Of a stretch of 64,000 nt of DNA, positions 14,101 through 26,100 are shown in pieces (positions within the stretch are counted from its first letter, which is position 1; each line of letters starts with the position of its first letter). The DNA is taken from the NCBI RefSeq assembly GCF_030867145.1, contig NC_134418.1, positions 59,929,682 through 59,993,681 of the forward strand. The letters run 5' to 3'. The notes beneath the pieces are model-generated. The model saw nothing but the letters and a program-made list of their open reading frames with translations, was not told the DNA's origin and searched no databases. Source of the DNA: Opisthocomus hoazin. Its lineage: Eukaryota; Chordata; Aves; Opisthocomiformes; Opisthocomidae. A program made the translations under genes and the position numbers.

Positions 14101-17100
14101 AGTCGCTTGGGGCAGAGCTCATGTTTCCTGACTTCTGCATGGCCAAGGCCATAACTTTTTCAAAGGTTTGTGTGTTACTGGATTATACTGTTTATTTTGC
14201 TCGTAGTCTTAGACAGAAAGTTATGTCTTTGATTTCTGTCACAAATTTCATGAAGCAAAAGTAGTGGAAAACTTTTGCTCAAGTTGACTGAAGTGTTGAG
14301 ATGGGTAGGTGTTCATTTCAGCTTGGCTTGTACCATCTGAATGTACTGGAATGCATTGAGCTTGGCCTGGGGGCAAGTGAAGAAGGAGTTGAAAGCTTGT
14401 GGGTTAGAATTAAGGGACAGGCTCACACGGGTGACATTACGGTGGGTGTATACTATAGGCCACCTGACCAGGAGGAGGAGGTTGATGAGGCCTTCTACAG
14501 GCAGCTGCAAGCAGCCTCACAGTCACAGGCTCTGGTTCTCATGGGGGACTTCAACCACCCTGACATCAGCTGGGAAGACCATACAGCTAGGCAGGCGCAA
14601 TCCAGGAGGTTCCTACAGAGCATTGATGATAACTTTCTGATGCAAGTGGTGGAGGAACCAACAAGGAAAGGCGCGCTGCTGGACCTCGTGTTAACAAACA
14701 AGGAGGGACTGGTGGAGGACGTGAAGGTTGGAGGTAGACTCGGCTGCAGTGACCATGAAATGGTCGAGTTCAGGATCCTGCATGGAGGAAGCAGGGCGAT
14801 AAGCAGGATCAAAACCCTGGACCTCAGGAGGGCTGACTTTGCCCTCTTCAAGGAGCTACTGGGAGGAATCCCGTGGGCCAGGGCTCTCGAAGGCAGGGGG
14901 GTCCATGAGTGCTGGTCGCTTTTTAAACAACACTTCTTCCATGCACAGGAGCAATGCATCCCCCTGAGAAAGAAATTTAGCAAAGGAGGCAGGAGACCTG
15001 CATGGTTAAACAAGGAGCTTCTAGCGGAGATCAGGCAGAAGGGAAAGGTGCATAGAATGTGGAAAGAGGGACAGGCCACTTGGGAAGAGTACAGAAACGT
15101 AGTGAGAGCATGCAGGGATGCGACGAGGAAGGCCAAGGCTCACCTGGAATTGAAGCTGGCAAGGGATGTCAAAAACAACAAGAAGGGGTTCTTCAACTAC
15201 ATCAGCAGCAAAAGGAAGGCTAGGGACAACGTGGGGCCGCTGCTGAATGAGGAGGGTGTCCTGGTGATGGAGGATGCGGAGAAGGCAGAACTACTGAATG
15301 CCTTCTTTGCTTCAGTCTTCAGTGCTAAGGCTGGCCCTCAGGAATCCCAGGCCCCGGAGGGAAGAGATGAAGCCTACAAAGAGAACGACTTTCCCTTGGT
15401 CGAGGAGGACTGTGTGAGGGATCGCTTAAGCGATCTGGATGTCCACAAATCCATGGGCCCCGATGGAATGCACCCACGAGTGCTGAGGGAGCTGGCGGAT
15501 GTCATTGCTGAGCCACTCTCCATCATCTTTGAGAGGTCCTGGAGGACAGGAGAGGTGCCCGAGGACTGGAGAAAGGCCAATGTCACTCCAATCTTCAAAA
15601 AGGGCAAGAAGGAGGACCCAGGGAACTACAGGCCGGTCAGCCTCACCTCCATCCCGGGAAAGGTGATGGAGCAGCTTATCCTGGAGGCCATCATCAACAA
15701 GCAAGTGGAAGAAAAGAAGGTTATCAGGAGTAGTCAGCATGGATTCACCAAGGGGAAATCATGCCTGACCAATCTGATAGCTTTCTACGATGACATGACT
15801 GGCTGGGTAGACGAAGGGAGAGCTGTGGATGTTATCTACCTTGACTTCAGCAAGGCTTTCGACACAGTCTCCCATGATATCCTCCTGGGGAAGCTGAGGA
15901 AGTGTGGGCTGGATGAGTGGTCGGTGAAGTGGATAGAGAACTGGCTGAATGGCAGAACTCAGAGGGTTGTCATCAGCGGCGCTGAGTCTAGTTGGAGGCT
16001 GGTGACAAGTGGTGTCCCTCAGGGGTCAGTACTGGGCCCAGTCTTGTTTAACTTCTTCATCAACGACCTGGATGAAGAGTTAGAATGTACCCTCAGCAAG
16101 TTTGCTGATGACACCAAACTGGGAGGTGTGGTAGGTACACCGGAAGGCTGTGCTGCCATTCAGCGTGACCTGGATAGGCTGGAAAGCTGGGCAGAGAGGA
16201 ACCTGATGAGGTTCAACAAGGGCAAGTGCAGGGTCCTGCACCTGGGGAGGAACAACCTCATGCACCAGTACAGGCTTGGGGTGGACCTGCTGGAGAGCAG
16301 CTCTGCGGAGAGGGACCTGGGTGTCCTGGTGGACGACAGGTTAACCATGAGCCAGCAGTGTGCCCTGGCTACCAAGAAAGCCAATGGGATCCTGGGGTGC
16401 ATCAAGAAGAGTGTGGCCAGCAGGACAAGGGAGGTTCTCCTTCCCCTCTACACTGCCCTGGTGAGGCCTCATCTAGAGTACTGTGTCCAGTTCTGGGCTC
16501 CCCAGTTCAAGAAGGATGAAGAGCTACTGGAGAGAGTCCAGCGGAGGGCTACAAGGATGGTGAGGGGACTGGAGCATCTCCACTACGAGGAGAGGTTGAG
16601 GGAACTGGGCTTGTTCAGCCTGAAGAAGAGAAGGCTGCGAGGGGACCTTATAAATGCCTACAAATATCTGAAGGGTGGGTGTCAGGAGGATGGGGCCAAG
16701 CTCTTTTCAGTGGTGCCCAGTGACAGGACAAGGGGCAATGGGCACAAACTGAGGCACAGGAAGTTCCGTCTGAACATGAGGAGGAACTTCTTCCCTCTGA
16801 GAGTGACGGAGCACTGGAACAGGCTGCCCAGGGAGGTTGTGGAGTCTCCTTCTCTGGAGATATTCAAGACCCGCCTGGACAAGATCCTGTGCAGCCTGCT
16901 GTAGGTGACCCTGCTTCGGCAGGGGGGTTGGACTAGATGACCCACAGAGGTCCCTTCCAACCCCTACTATTCTGTGATTCTGTGATTCTGTGATCTCATC
17001 AGTAGTTAGTTCGAAAAAGGAATGTGCTAACTAGTCTGCTTCGATAGCAATACTGGCTTTGAGCAATGTTGTGTTAAATCATGCCTTACGTCTATTTTTG

Positions 17101-20100
17101 TCTTTTTAGTGAATGACAATAAGACTAGTACTATATGTAATGTAGGAGGAAAGTGATGAATGTGATTTTTTTAAAGTTTTTTTTATCCTTCTCTGTCAGA
17201 TAGCCTTCTGTAATAACGGGGAGGAGAATCTGGCTTGAGAATGCTGTTCATGCTGTTGTTTTATTGTTTGTACTTTAGGATTGGGGTGTAGTCAGCTTTT
17301 CCTCTGCTTTTAGCATGCTGGCCTTTTCCAAGGCTCCATGCTGTGTGTGTTGGAGAAATTCACGTGTCTGTTTTATCTAGACTGTTGTCTGCAGAATTAA
17401 AAACTTTTAAGTACTGTCTTCGGTTACTCAGTGTCAGTTGTGCTTGGGAAATTATGAAAGTAGTTGCAGACTATGTGGAATACAAGAGGTATTGATTATA
17501 TGACTATTTATGTATTCTGGATGGTCTAAACTGAGTATATATATATATATTAAAAAAATAAAATCACATGTCTAAAGCCATGGCTGTCAACAGTTAACAG
17601 TGTTACTAACAACTTTTGGAAATGAGGTCATAATAACTTCCTTCAAAATTATTGCCATTTTGGGACTATTTCAAAGAAGCAAAGGGGATATCAATAAGAA
17701 AGAGGAAAAGGGTGAAGAGCTTAATTCTGCAGATAAGGAGCTGTAGAAGTAAAGGTGTGTATTGTTGCTTTTCAAGCCACAGCTTCATTCAGGAGTTAGT
17801 ATGGAAAGCAGTAGTCCAAAGAACTCAGCCTGGATTCAGGCTTCATTGAGAAACACGTGGAGAAATGTCTGCTGCAGCAGTGTGCTTTGCATTGACCTAC
17901 AGCACTGGGGAGCTGAATGAAGAAACAGTGATACTTCAGCTTTTTTGCTGCCGAAAGGGTTTAGGAAACTGTAACTGTTCCTGTGCAAACTCACTGGAAG
18001 GAAGACTTTGTATTTACTTCTTTATATGACCCATCTGTTCAACATCAGCCAAACTCTGGTTAAAACGTGTTCAAAAAATTAAAATAGTTCCTCAGGCGTT
18101 CCTGCTGGCGTCGCAACCGAAGCTCTGCTTCTAGGGGGACAGTGGCATTACAAGCAGCCTCTGCTGTCCTGTCTAAAACATAGCATGTGTGGTTTACCTT
18201 GCGATAGGTCTAATCTAAGTTAGTGCAAACCGTCTCCCAAGACAAGTCCTTAAACTGCCTTATGTCCTACTAAGAGACTTAATGTTATTTTAAAATTTTC
18301 CCTGCTGATTAATCAGTAGCCATATGTTATTTATATGAGGTTTTGGCACTGTAGATGCCTGAAGTTGAATTGGCTAGGTATCTAGTTTGTCAAATTTTGG
18401 TGTAACATTCGTTGTTGCAAGGTGCTGCAACCTAGGAGCTCACTTTTAATTTCTGCAAATTGCTGCAAATACTGAGCATAAATGCTGAAGTCAAAGTGGT
18501 GTTCTTGCTATTGACTGCTTTTTCGGTCGTAACATGTGTAACTCTGCTTACATAAACAATGTATATGATACCTAAAATGCTTCTCAGCATGGGCAGTAAG
18601 ATGGAGTTGTTTTGTTCAAATATCTGTTCTGACTTTGTGGCAGACTAATTCTCATAGCTACAGAAGCAGCAAAATGCCCTGTGGGTTTCTCACAGAGGAC
18701 TCTAGAAGCACGTTTTGTTATTCATTCCATGTGTCGATTCAGAAATATTGTACGTAATAGCCCTTTTTATCTTATTTGAGTGCAAAGATTTTAACTGTAT
18801 TTTCTTGCTGTACTGCAGAACACTGCTGTAGTCTTCTACCTTTTTAAAAAGAAAAATGCAAGCAGAAGTTGTACAACTGAAAACTGAACATACTTGTTAT
18901 CCCATGGCATTGTTTCTTTCCCAGGGAGTGCTGTCCAATATCTCTTCCATCACTGACCTGGGAGGCTTTGATCCAGTTTGGCTCTTCCTAGTGGTAGGAG
19001 GAGTTATGTTCATTTTGGGATTTGCAGGATGCATTGGAGCTTTGCGAGAGAATACCTTTCTACTCAAGTTTGTAAGTAGCCTTTGCAACTGTGGTGTTCA
19101 TCAGTTATATAGCATAAGTCATGTTGTCTGTTTCTGCTTAACTGTGTAAAGATTTTTAAGATGTCTTTTGGGAAGTGGAAGGTGTTATCTGATGTGCGAG
19201 TACTGTTCTGTGAATTGCTTTTACTTAACTGTTTACAGCTCTTCAGTCTCTGGTACTTACTGTAAGGTTTTTTTAAGGTTTGAAACTAACTGATGGTAAG
19301 AATCATAACATGGAACTACTTACTTTCATATGGATATAGCCTAACAACTTGCTTTCCTGTCACGAAAAGAGAGAAACTTCTGCTAAGAATGCATGTTGAA
19401 CTTTGAGTCCATAAGAAGCTGCCTATGAAATGTGAGGAATATAGATACACCACTGAATGTGACCCGTGTGATTTCTGCTCTGCAAGTGCCCCTCGTGGTA
19501 CAGAAGAGAATAGGACTGTTACGAGAAGTGGCTTGCTGAAATCCTCAATTCTGTACTGTTTAGTTAATTTGAAAAGGCTTCATTGTTTACTGTTGTGCTG
19601 GGGCTTGAGAGTATTGTGTTCCATTTTAGATCAATTTAAGATTCTTTCCTCCACCACCTCAGCTTCCAGAGGTGAGCACAGCCTCGGTAGTAGTTGTGTC
19701 TTCATAACCATTAACTGATAATATATATGTGAAAAGGTTTCCAGTGAAACAACTGCCTTGAAATGACATATTTGGCTACTGTAGACACCTTGTATAAGGG
19801 GAGTTGAGAGTTACAGTTGTTGAAACATTTATAAAGCAGCTTGGGATAGTTCTAGTTTACTCTTGTGTTGCTTAAAAAAAAGGGGGGGGGGAGCTACTGT
19901 AGCACTTTTTTTCTCCTCTTTCTCGCTTCTCTTAGCTCGCCTAAAATGAACCCATCTGCTGTACCAGAAATAGCTTCCTATACAGCAGCTGCAGGAGAAA
20001 TTAAAAATTAACAAACACAGAGAGCATACTAAAATGAAACTCATAAGCACAGTTGCAAAAGGGATGGACTTCCAGTATACGAGGACCCCTTTGTCTTTTA

Positions 20101-23100
20101 AAACAGCGTAGACTCAGTGGAGATGGTTAGAGAAAGTGGCAGATCATTAGTAATGCCTTTGGCATCCATTACATTTGCATTAATCACAGCAGCTTCATTT
20201 GGTTTTAATGTGGATGTGAGTCATTCCATAGACATTCTGCTCCAACTTAGTCATTAATTAATTTCTGCTGTTACCAAGTTTTGCTTTGTCTGCTTAGGCA
20301 AAGCTTTACCAATGAAGGTGTCTAAAGAGAAGTTGCTTAGAAAGCATTTCAGTGGCACTGTTGGTTGTTTATGCCTTTGAAAAGGTAAGTGCCTACGTAG
20401 AAATTTAAGACAAGTTTTCAGAGGGCCCTACAGGTGGTGAGTAGCCATCTCTGTTGAAATTTACGGCGAATTCTCTTGGACCTCTTTGAAAATCCCAATG
20501 AAGTGTCCAAAGTTTGAATTTGTTGGCATTTTTATTATTTATTAGAATAGACTGAAGATTCCTGTACTAGAACCCTAATTAAAAATGGTGCAGTTTTAAT
20601 TTAAAATTTCATGTGTGCTAGAATAGCTTGAACTTGCGCTGAAAAGGATAAAGCCCTAACACTGAACACAATTGTGAGCCTTGAAAATAAGGTTTTGGTT
20701 ATAAAGCAACATAACTTTAACCTTTTTCTTTTTCTTTATAGTTTTCTGTGTTTCTTGGAATTATTTTCTTCTTGGAGCTCACTGCTGGTGTTCTAGCGTT
20801 TGTTTTCAAAGACTGGATAAAGGACCAGCTGTATTTCTTTATAAACAACAACATCAGAGCATACCGAGATGATATTGATTTGCAAAACCTCATAGACTTC
20901 ACACAGGAATATGTAAGTTGGACTGTGTTTATTTTTTTTTTGTAAAGTTTACTTTAAAGAACTGCTCTGTTTTTTTATTTCCCATCTGTTTGGTTTCTTC
21001 AAGCAAAACAGAAATATTCTAGCATATAATACTTTTGAATATGTATGTATATTTCTCTTTACAGAACATCTACAAACACACAGCACCTGTGAAAAGTGTT
21101 CTATTTCTTGATGTATGACTGAGCAAAACAAGGTGGAGAGTTGGGATGACTTATTCTTGAAGACTTAAAGATAGTGTGTCAAATCTACAAGTTAACTATC
21201 AGTGTCCTGTGTTCAGTTTTTTTGAGCATATTCCATATGTGTATGAAGATATTTAAGGGTTCTTGAGGGGAGGGGTTTTCAAAATATTTTGTTGTAGGAG
21301 TATCACACCTGTTTAAGAAAAATAATCTTTTTTCGAAGCTTACTTGGGTTCTGAGATGAAGGTGTAGTTTTAGCAACGTTAGAGGTGCTACACCACACTG
21401 CAGGGTGGCAGAGATGTTTAGCTGGTCTGTGTGAAACTACGAAGTTACTTGTTTTTAAGCAGATAATGCAATTAGACTAACGAAGTGGGTAACTTGTAAA
21501 GTTCTCATAGGAAATCTCTAAATGATGCTACATCTGCACTTCGGAGGGAAGGGTAAAGCCAGAGATGCACACGCTTGTGCGGGTTAAGCTCTGTAATTTG
21601 TCACTGTGTGTAAAGGAGTCTTGCACTGACTTTTGCCCAAAGTTATTTCGCCAGTACCTTCTTGTTCCAGTACTCAGTTCTTGCCTGTGTTGATGAACTC
21701 CTCTTTGAATTTGGTACGGTGTAACTAATGTGATTAAGTGTTGGTTGAAATCATGTTCTACTAATTTTTCTGCATTCTGCAAGTAAAATAATTTCATTCA
21801 GTGTTTGATTTGTGTCTATATGCCTTGGGGGGTAAAAATGGCAAGTGGGTAAGTAACAGGATGTGGATCGTTGCACTGGTTTGAATCTTGTCCAGATGGG
21901 AGAAGGTCAGAGGTGATCACAGTCTGAAATCAGTGGTCCACTTGTATGCAACCAAAAGGCTACAGTCCAATTTTGCAGGCGCTACATAAAATTTACTCTC
22001 CTAACTGGATTAGCAATTTTAGCAGATAAATCAGGGGCAGCATGAGTCTGGAGAGCAAGCTACTTTTGATCTAGTAGAGATAATACTTGAAGACAACATG
22101 TTCAGGTGTTTTGGAGGGAACTGTGCTACATCTAGGAAGAGAGAATTGCCATTCCAATGCTTTTAAAAATGTGGCTTGTTTGGGTGTGTTTTGTTTTTTT
22201 TTTAAGTTGACATAGATGGGTTCATTGGGCTAACTGCTTAAATACTGTAAACCATCAGTGCTCCACTGATCTCCAGTCCATTCTTTGTACGTTCAGCAAG
22301 GTTTACCAATTCTTTGTGTGTTCAGCATGTTTTTCTAGAGAGTAAGCCTGCCATTTGGCACATTTATTTTTTGAAGGATTCTGCGTGCCTTCAGTAAAGA
22401 TGTTATTTGTGCAATGTGTGATGCTCAGGAAACAATGTGTTCATGCTGTCTGATGTACAGCCAGGCAAGGATTCCCCCAAGCTGGCAAAAGGAGTCACTA
22501 TACCAGTGTAGCCCTTGGAGCTGATTAGTTTTGTTGAGAACACTGACCACATTAAACTGGACAGAATATGATACTCTTAGCTCTACTATCCCTGGGGCCT
22601 GAGCCTGTAGGCCTGTGCAGCTCTGGTGGTGTGTAGGCTTATCAGCTCCATGGGTTTCTCTCCAGAGAGCAGTGTTGCAGGGTGTGAACATAACTTTAAT
22701 CACATGATAATTTTAGAACAACTTGCAGGTTTGGAATGGTCTTTTTTAAAAAAACAAAACCATGCCAGCTTCAATGAAACCGGAGGGAATCTCAGATTTT
22801 GTTTTGAAAGCTAGAGAGAAACTGGCAGCGATGATGCGTGTTACTAATTCTGAGACTTGTTTGTTCTGAAAATCAAGCAGCTCTCCTTTCTTTGTTCTAG
22901 TGGCAGTGCTGTGGGGCTTTTGGAGCTGATGACTGGAACCTGAATATTTACTTCAATTGCACAGATTCCAACGCAAGTCGAGAGCGCTGTGGTGTGCCAT
23001 TCTCTTGCTGCACTAAAGACCCTGCCGTAAGTGACAGTCAAGAGGGTAGGATGGGTCTGCTGTTCCAATTTTTAATCACTCTATAAGATTCCACCACACC

Positions 23101-26100
23101 CCCCTCCCCCCCCCCCCCCGAAGTTATGCATGATCACTACCTTCTCACCAACCTTTTTTTGTACTTCAGCTCAGCTTAACAACCAACTTTTCGGCAGTCA
23201 GGAAAAAACCTGAGCTAACTTAAGTCTTCGTTGTATGCTGTTTGCCGTTTTTCATTAGAATGCGAGTACCATGGGCTTGGCTGAACGTACATATTAATTT
23301 TAGCAACTAGAAAACCAGAAGTCTGTAATGAGTTGAAGAATATGACCTTTCAGTTGAATATTATTCAGATATTTCATTCGCTGCCTTAAAGAACAGCAAC
23401 TTTTAAGATCAGGCACTCCAAAGCAGATATTACTCATCATTTGATGGAGTGTCCAGAGGCTGCAGCCAGCTTGCCCCAGTTTGTGCTAGGTATGGTAATG
23501 AATGACAGTCTGTGCCCTGAAGAACTGACATATGTTTGCATCAGAGTCTTAGTTGGGTATGGACATTTATACACTCCCCCCCCGCCCTTTTAAAATTACT
23601 GCTTATCCTACAGTCACCTGAGATCAGACTTGAAAGGCCAGAAATTGTTTGAGGGGACAGCTACTTGGTAAATTTTCTTGTATTTTCAAATAGTTATAGT
23701 TCTGGATCATCAAGCAGCAAATGTTGGAGCCATGCGTTACTAGTACGGACATGATCAAGAAAGAAGGGTAAAGTGTAGGGAAGCATTTCACTGACAGTGA
23801 AAGGCTTGGAAAAGGGATGCGTATGTGCAGGGAAACTGTTATGCAGCGAAGTGCATATATGTGACTTTCATATAGCTTAAAAAAAGCAGCCTATGAGTGC
23901 TTGTATTATCTAGTAGTTCAGCTGTGGCTTTTTCTCCACCTGGAGTGACTTACAGTTCCTTGAATGTAGGAGTCTGTAGCACTGACTAAAGTTAGGCAAG
24001 TTGCCAACAGGCACCTCAGGTGCTTCCTGCCTTGCTAATCCTGGCATCCAGTCGCTACTGCTGCACTCCCACTCTCCTGATAAGGTACTGCCACTTGCAC
24101 AAGCTGTGTTCTGGTTCCTCTGCAGTGAACATGTCTTCACAGCAGTTTGGATCTTTCTCACAAACATCACTGAAAATGTTTTAATGAAATATTAAAACAA
24201 AATGGCAAGTAGGTTAGACTCCAGTGTTACATTATGCTTAGGATTCCCCCTGCTGTTTGCCTATCTGCCCACCCACTCACACAGAGAGGTCATCACAACC
24301 CAGTTTTAAAAATACAGTAGTTATAAAACCAGTCCAGTGACAGCAGTACAAGGTAATTCTATAAATGCATAATGCATGCTAAAGTTATTGCTCTCTTTGT
24401 ATGTATATGCTTATGCAGTTTCTTAGGGGATGATGCAGCAACCAGAAATTTAAAGATAAGTCTCATTCTCATTCATTGCAGGGAAGCAACACACTTAATT
24501 GCCTTTAAAATAAAGACTAAAAAATATTAGTGTCATGCATATAATGGATATAAATGTAACCAAGCTGTGACTGGCTCAATCGCAGTGATAAACACAGGTT
24601 TATTCTCTGGGAAAGCAAATTTGTTCCTTTTGCAATTAGGGTGCAGTGTTGGACTGATGCAAAAAGTTATGTGGATGCTTTATTGAACAGGACTTGCTTT
24701 TAGTTTAGCTTGAATCGGGAAGTGGTAAGTTTAAGGTAGGCCAAAATAAGTCTCTTCTTAAAATGAATTTGGACTACTATAGTTCGCTTTGCTGTAGTTT
24801 AGTAGGTTGAAATGTTCCAAATTCCTGTACAAGAAGAACCTAGAGAAGTTGGTTTATTTCCATTTCATTCTTCACGCTTTCTTTCGGTTAACAAATTTCA
24901 AGGCTGAAGACAAAAAAGACAGATATAAAGCAAGTAAGCATTCAGCACAAAGACGAAAGCTTAAAATCCCTCTATTGGAATCTTATCTACTTTTAGAGCC
25001 TTGAAGTGCATGGTGCTGTTATATTTTAGATCCTGGGACAGAAGCATTCATATCATTAAAAGGTACAAATTGCTCAAATCTTAAAGGTCCATTAAGGGAA
25101 TCCAGCTTGAGCAACTGACAGGATGCAACCTGGTGATGTACTTACTGCAAAGTGAGGAAACACTTAGAGGATCTTTAACTGCTGGTCAGAGGAAAAATCT
25201 TTTTCTGTATGGCTGCTATTTAAAATCTATTTCTCTGCTGGCTGCCTGTCTCACTTCCCACAATTTGATTAAATTGTGGTGTTCAGTACACCTAGCTGAA
25301 ATTGGCTGATTTTTCTCACTTCCTTGAGTCGTTCCTTCTGCTTACTGTTGTTATATGAGCCAGTAACAATATTTTGCTGCCATTGTGGCTGACACCAAAA
25401 GCAGTTGCTTCATTTTACTGCCCTGAAATAACTGTATAAAAAGTAAACGCAGCTTCCGATGGGTAGCACTTCTTCGCTAGGAAGAGTCTGCCATAGCCAA
25501 TTTTATTACCTGTGCTTTGGGGGTACTAAATCTGAGGCAGTAAGAAAAAAAAAACCCCCTCCTTTCTCATTGGTGTCAGGCTCCTGTAAGAAAGAATAAG
25601 CAGTAAGAACACATCACCCCATCTCGTCTTTTTCCTCCTAGTTCTTGGACAGAAACTGGGTACTATGTATATTTCTGCAGACATCCTTGGTAAGAACTTG
25701 CAGCTTCTGCAACAGAACTGTCCCCTCTCACCTCTCCAAGCTGCACAGACTGAACCCTGAAAATGTTAACAGTAGTCTTAGCATCTTTTTCATTATAGAC
25801 TAAACCTTTTCAGCAGAAGGTTCGTTCACTTAAAATAGATGTTCCCTAATCCATTTACTTTGACTTCTGAATGCCTGCATCTGGAACACAGAGTTCAGCC
25901 AGGTGGAGGGTCAGTTTTCCCAGCTTGCTGCTCTAAGAGCTGAAAATATGTTTTTAATGTGTGCTCTTGTTTGTTGTAAATAATTAATGGCACTGAATGG
26001 AAGAGGAAGGGGTTTTGTAAAAAGCAATACGGTAACCAAAGTTAGGGTGATTGTCTTATTACATACAGGACCAACTCTGGGGAGCTGGGAGAGGGTGTTT

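Larger units (their letters stand above)
5147..18924 (+). other. TSPAN5 intron 2 (13.8 kb)
   Basis: This is the largest TSPAN5 intron in the window. It contains CR1 copies at 7437-7788, 13202-14093 and 14340-16993, a C11 tract at 6654, and a short AT repeat at 17535. Apart from CR1, I see no coding sequence that I recognise. Several 60-130 codon frames (9306-10378, 11715-11897) are unassigned. Confidence 0.85.

Noticed and set aside
18856..18924. Open frame continuing upstream of TSPAN5 exon 3 with an ATG at 18856
   Set aside because: The exact phase-0 join of exon 2 to 18925 and a good acceptor at 18924 show this is intron. An internal start here would remove TM1.
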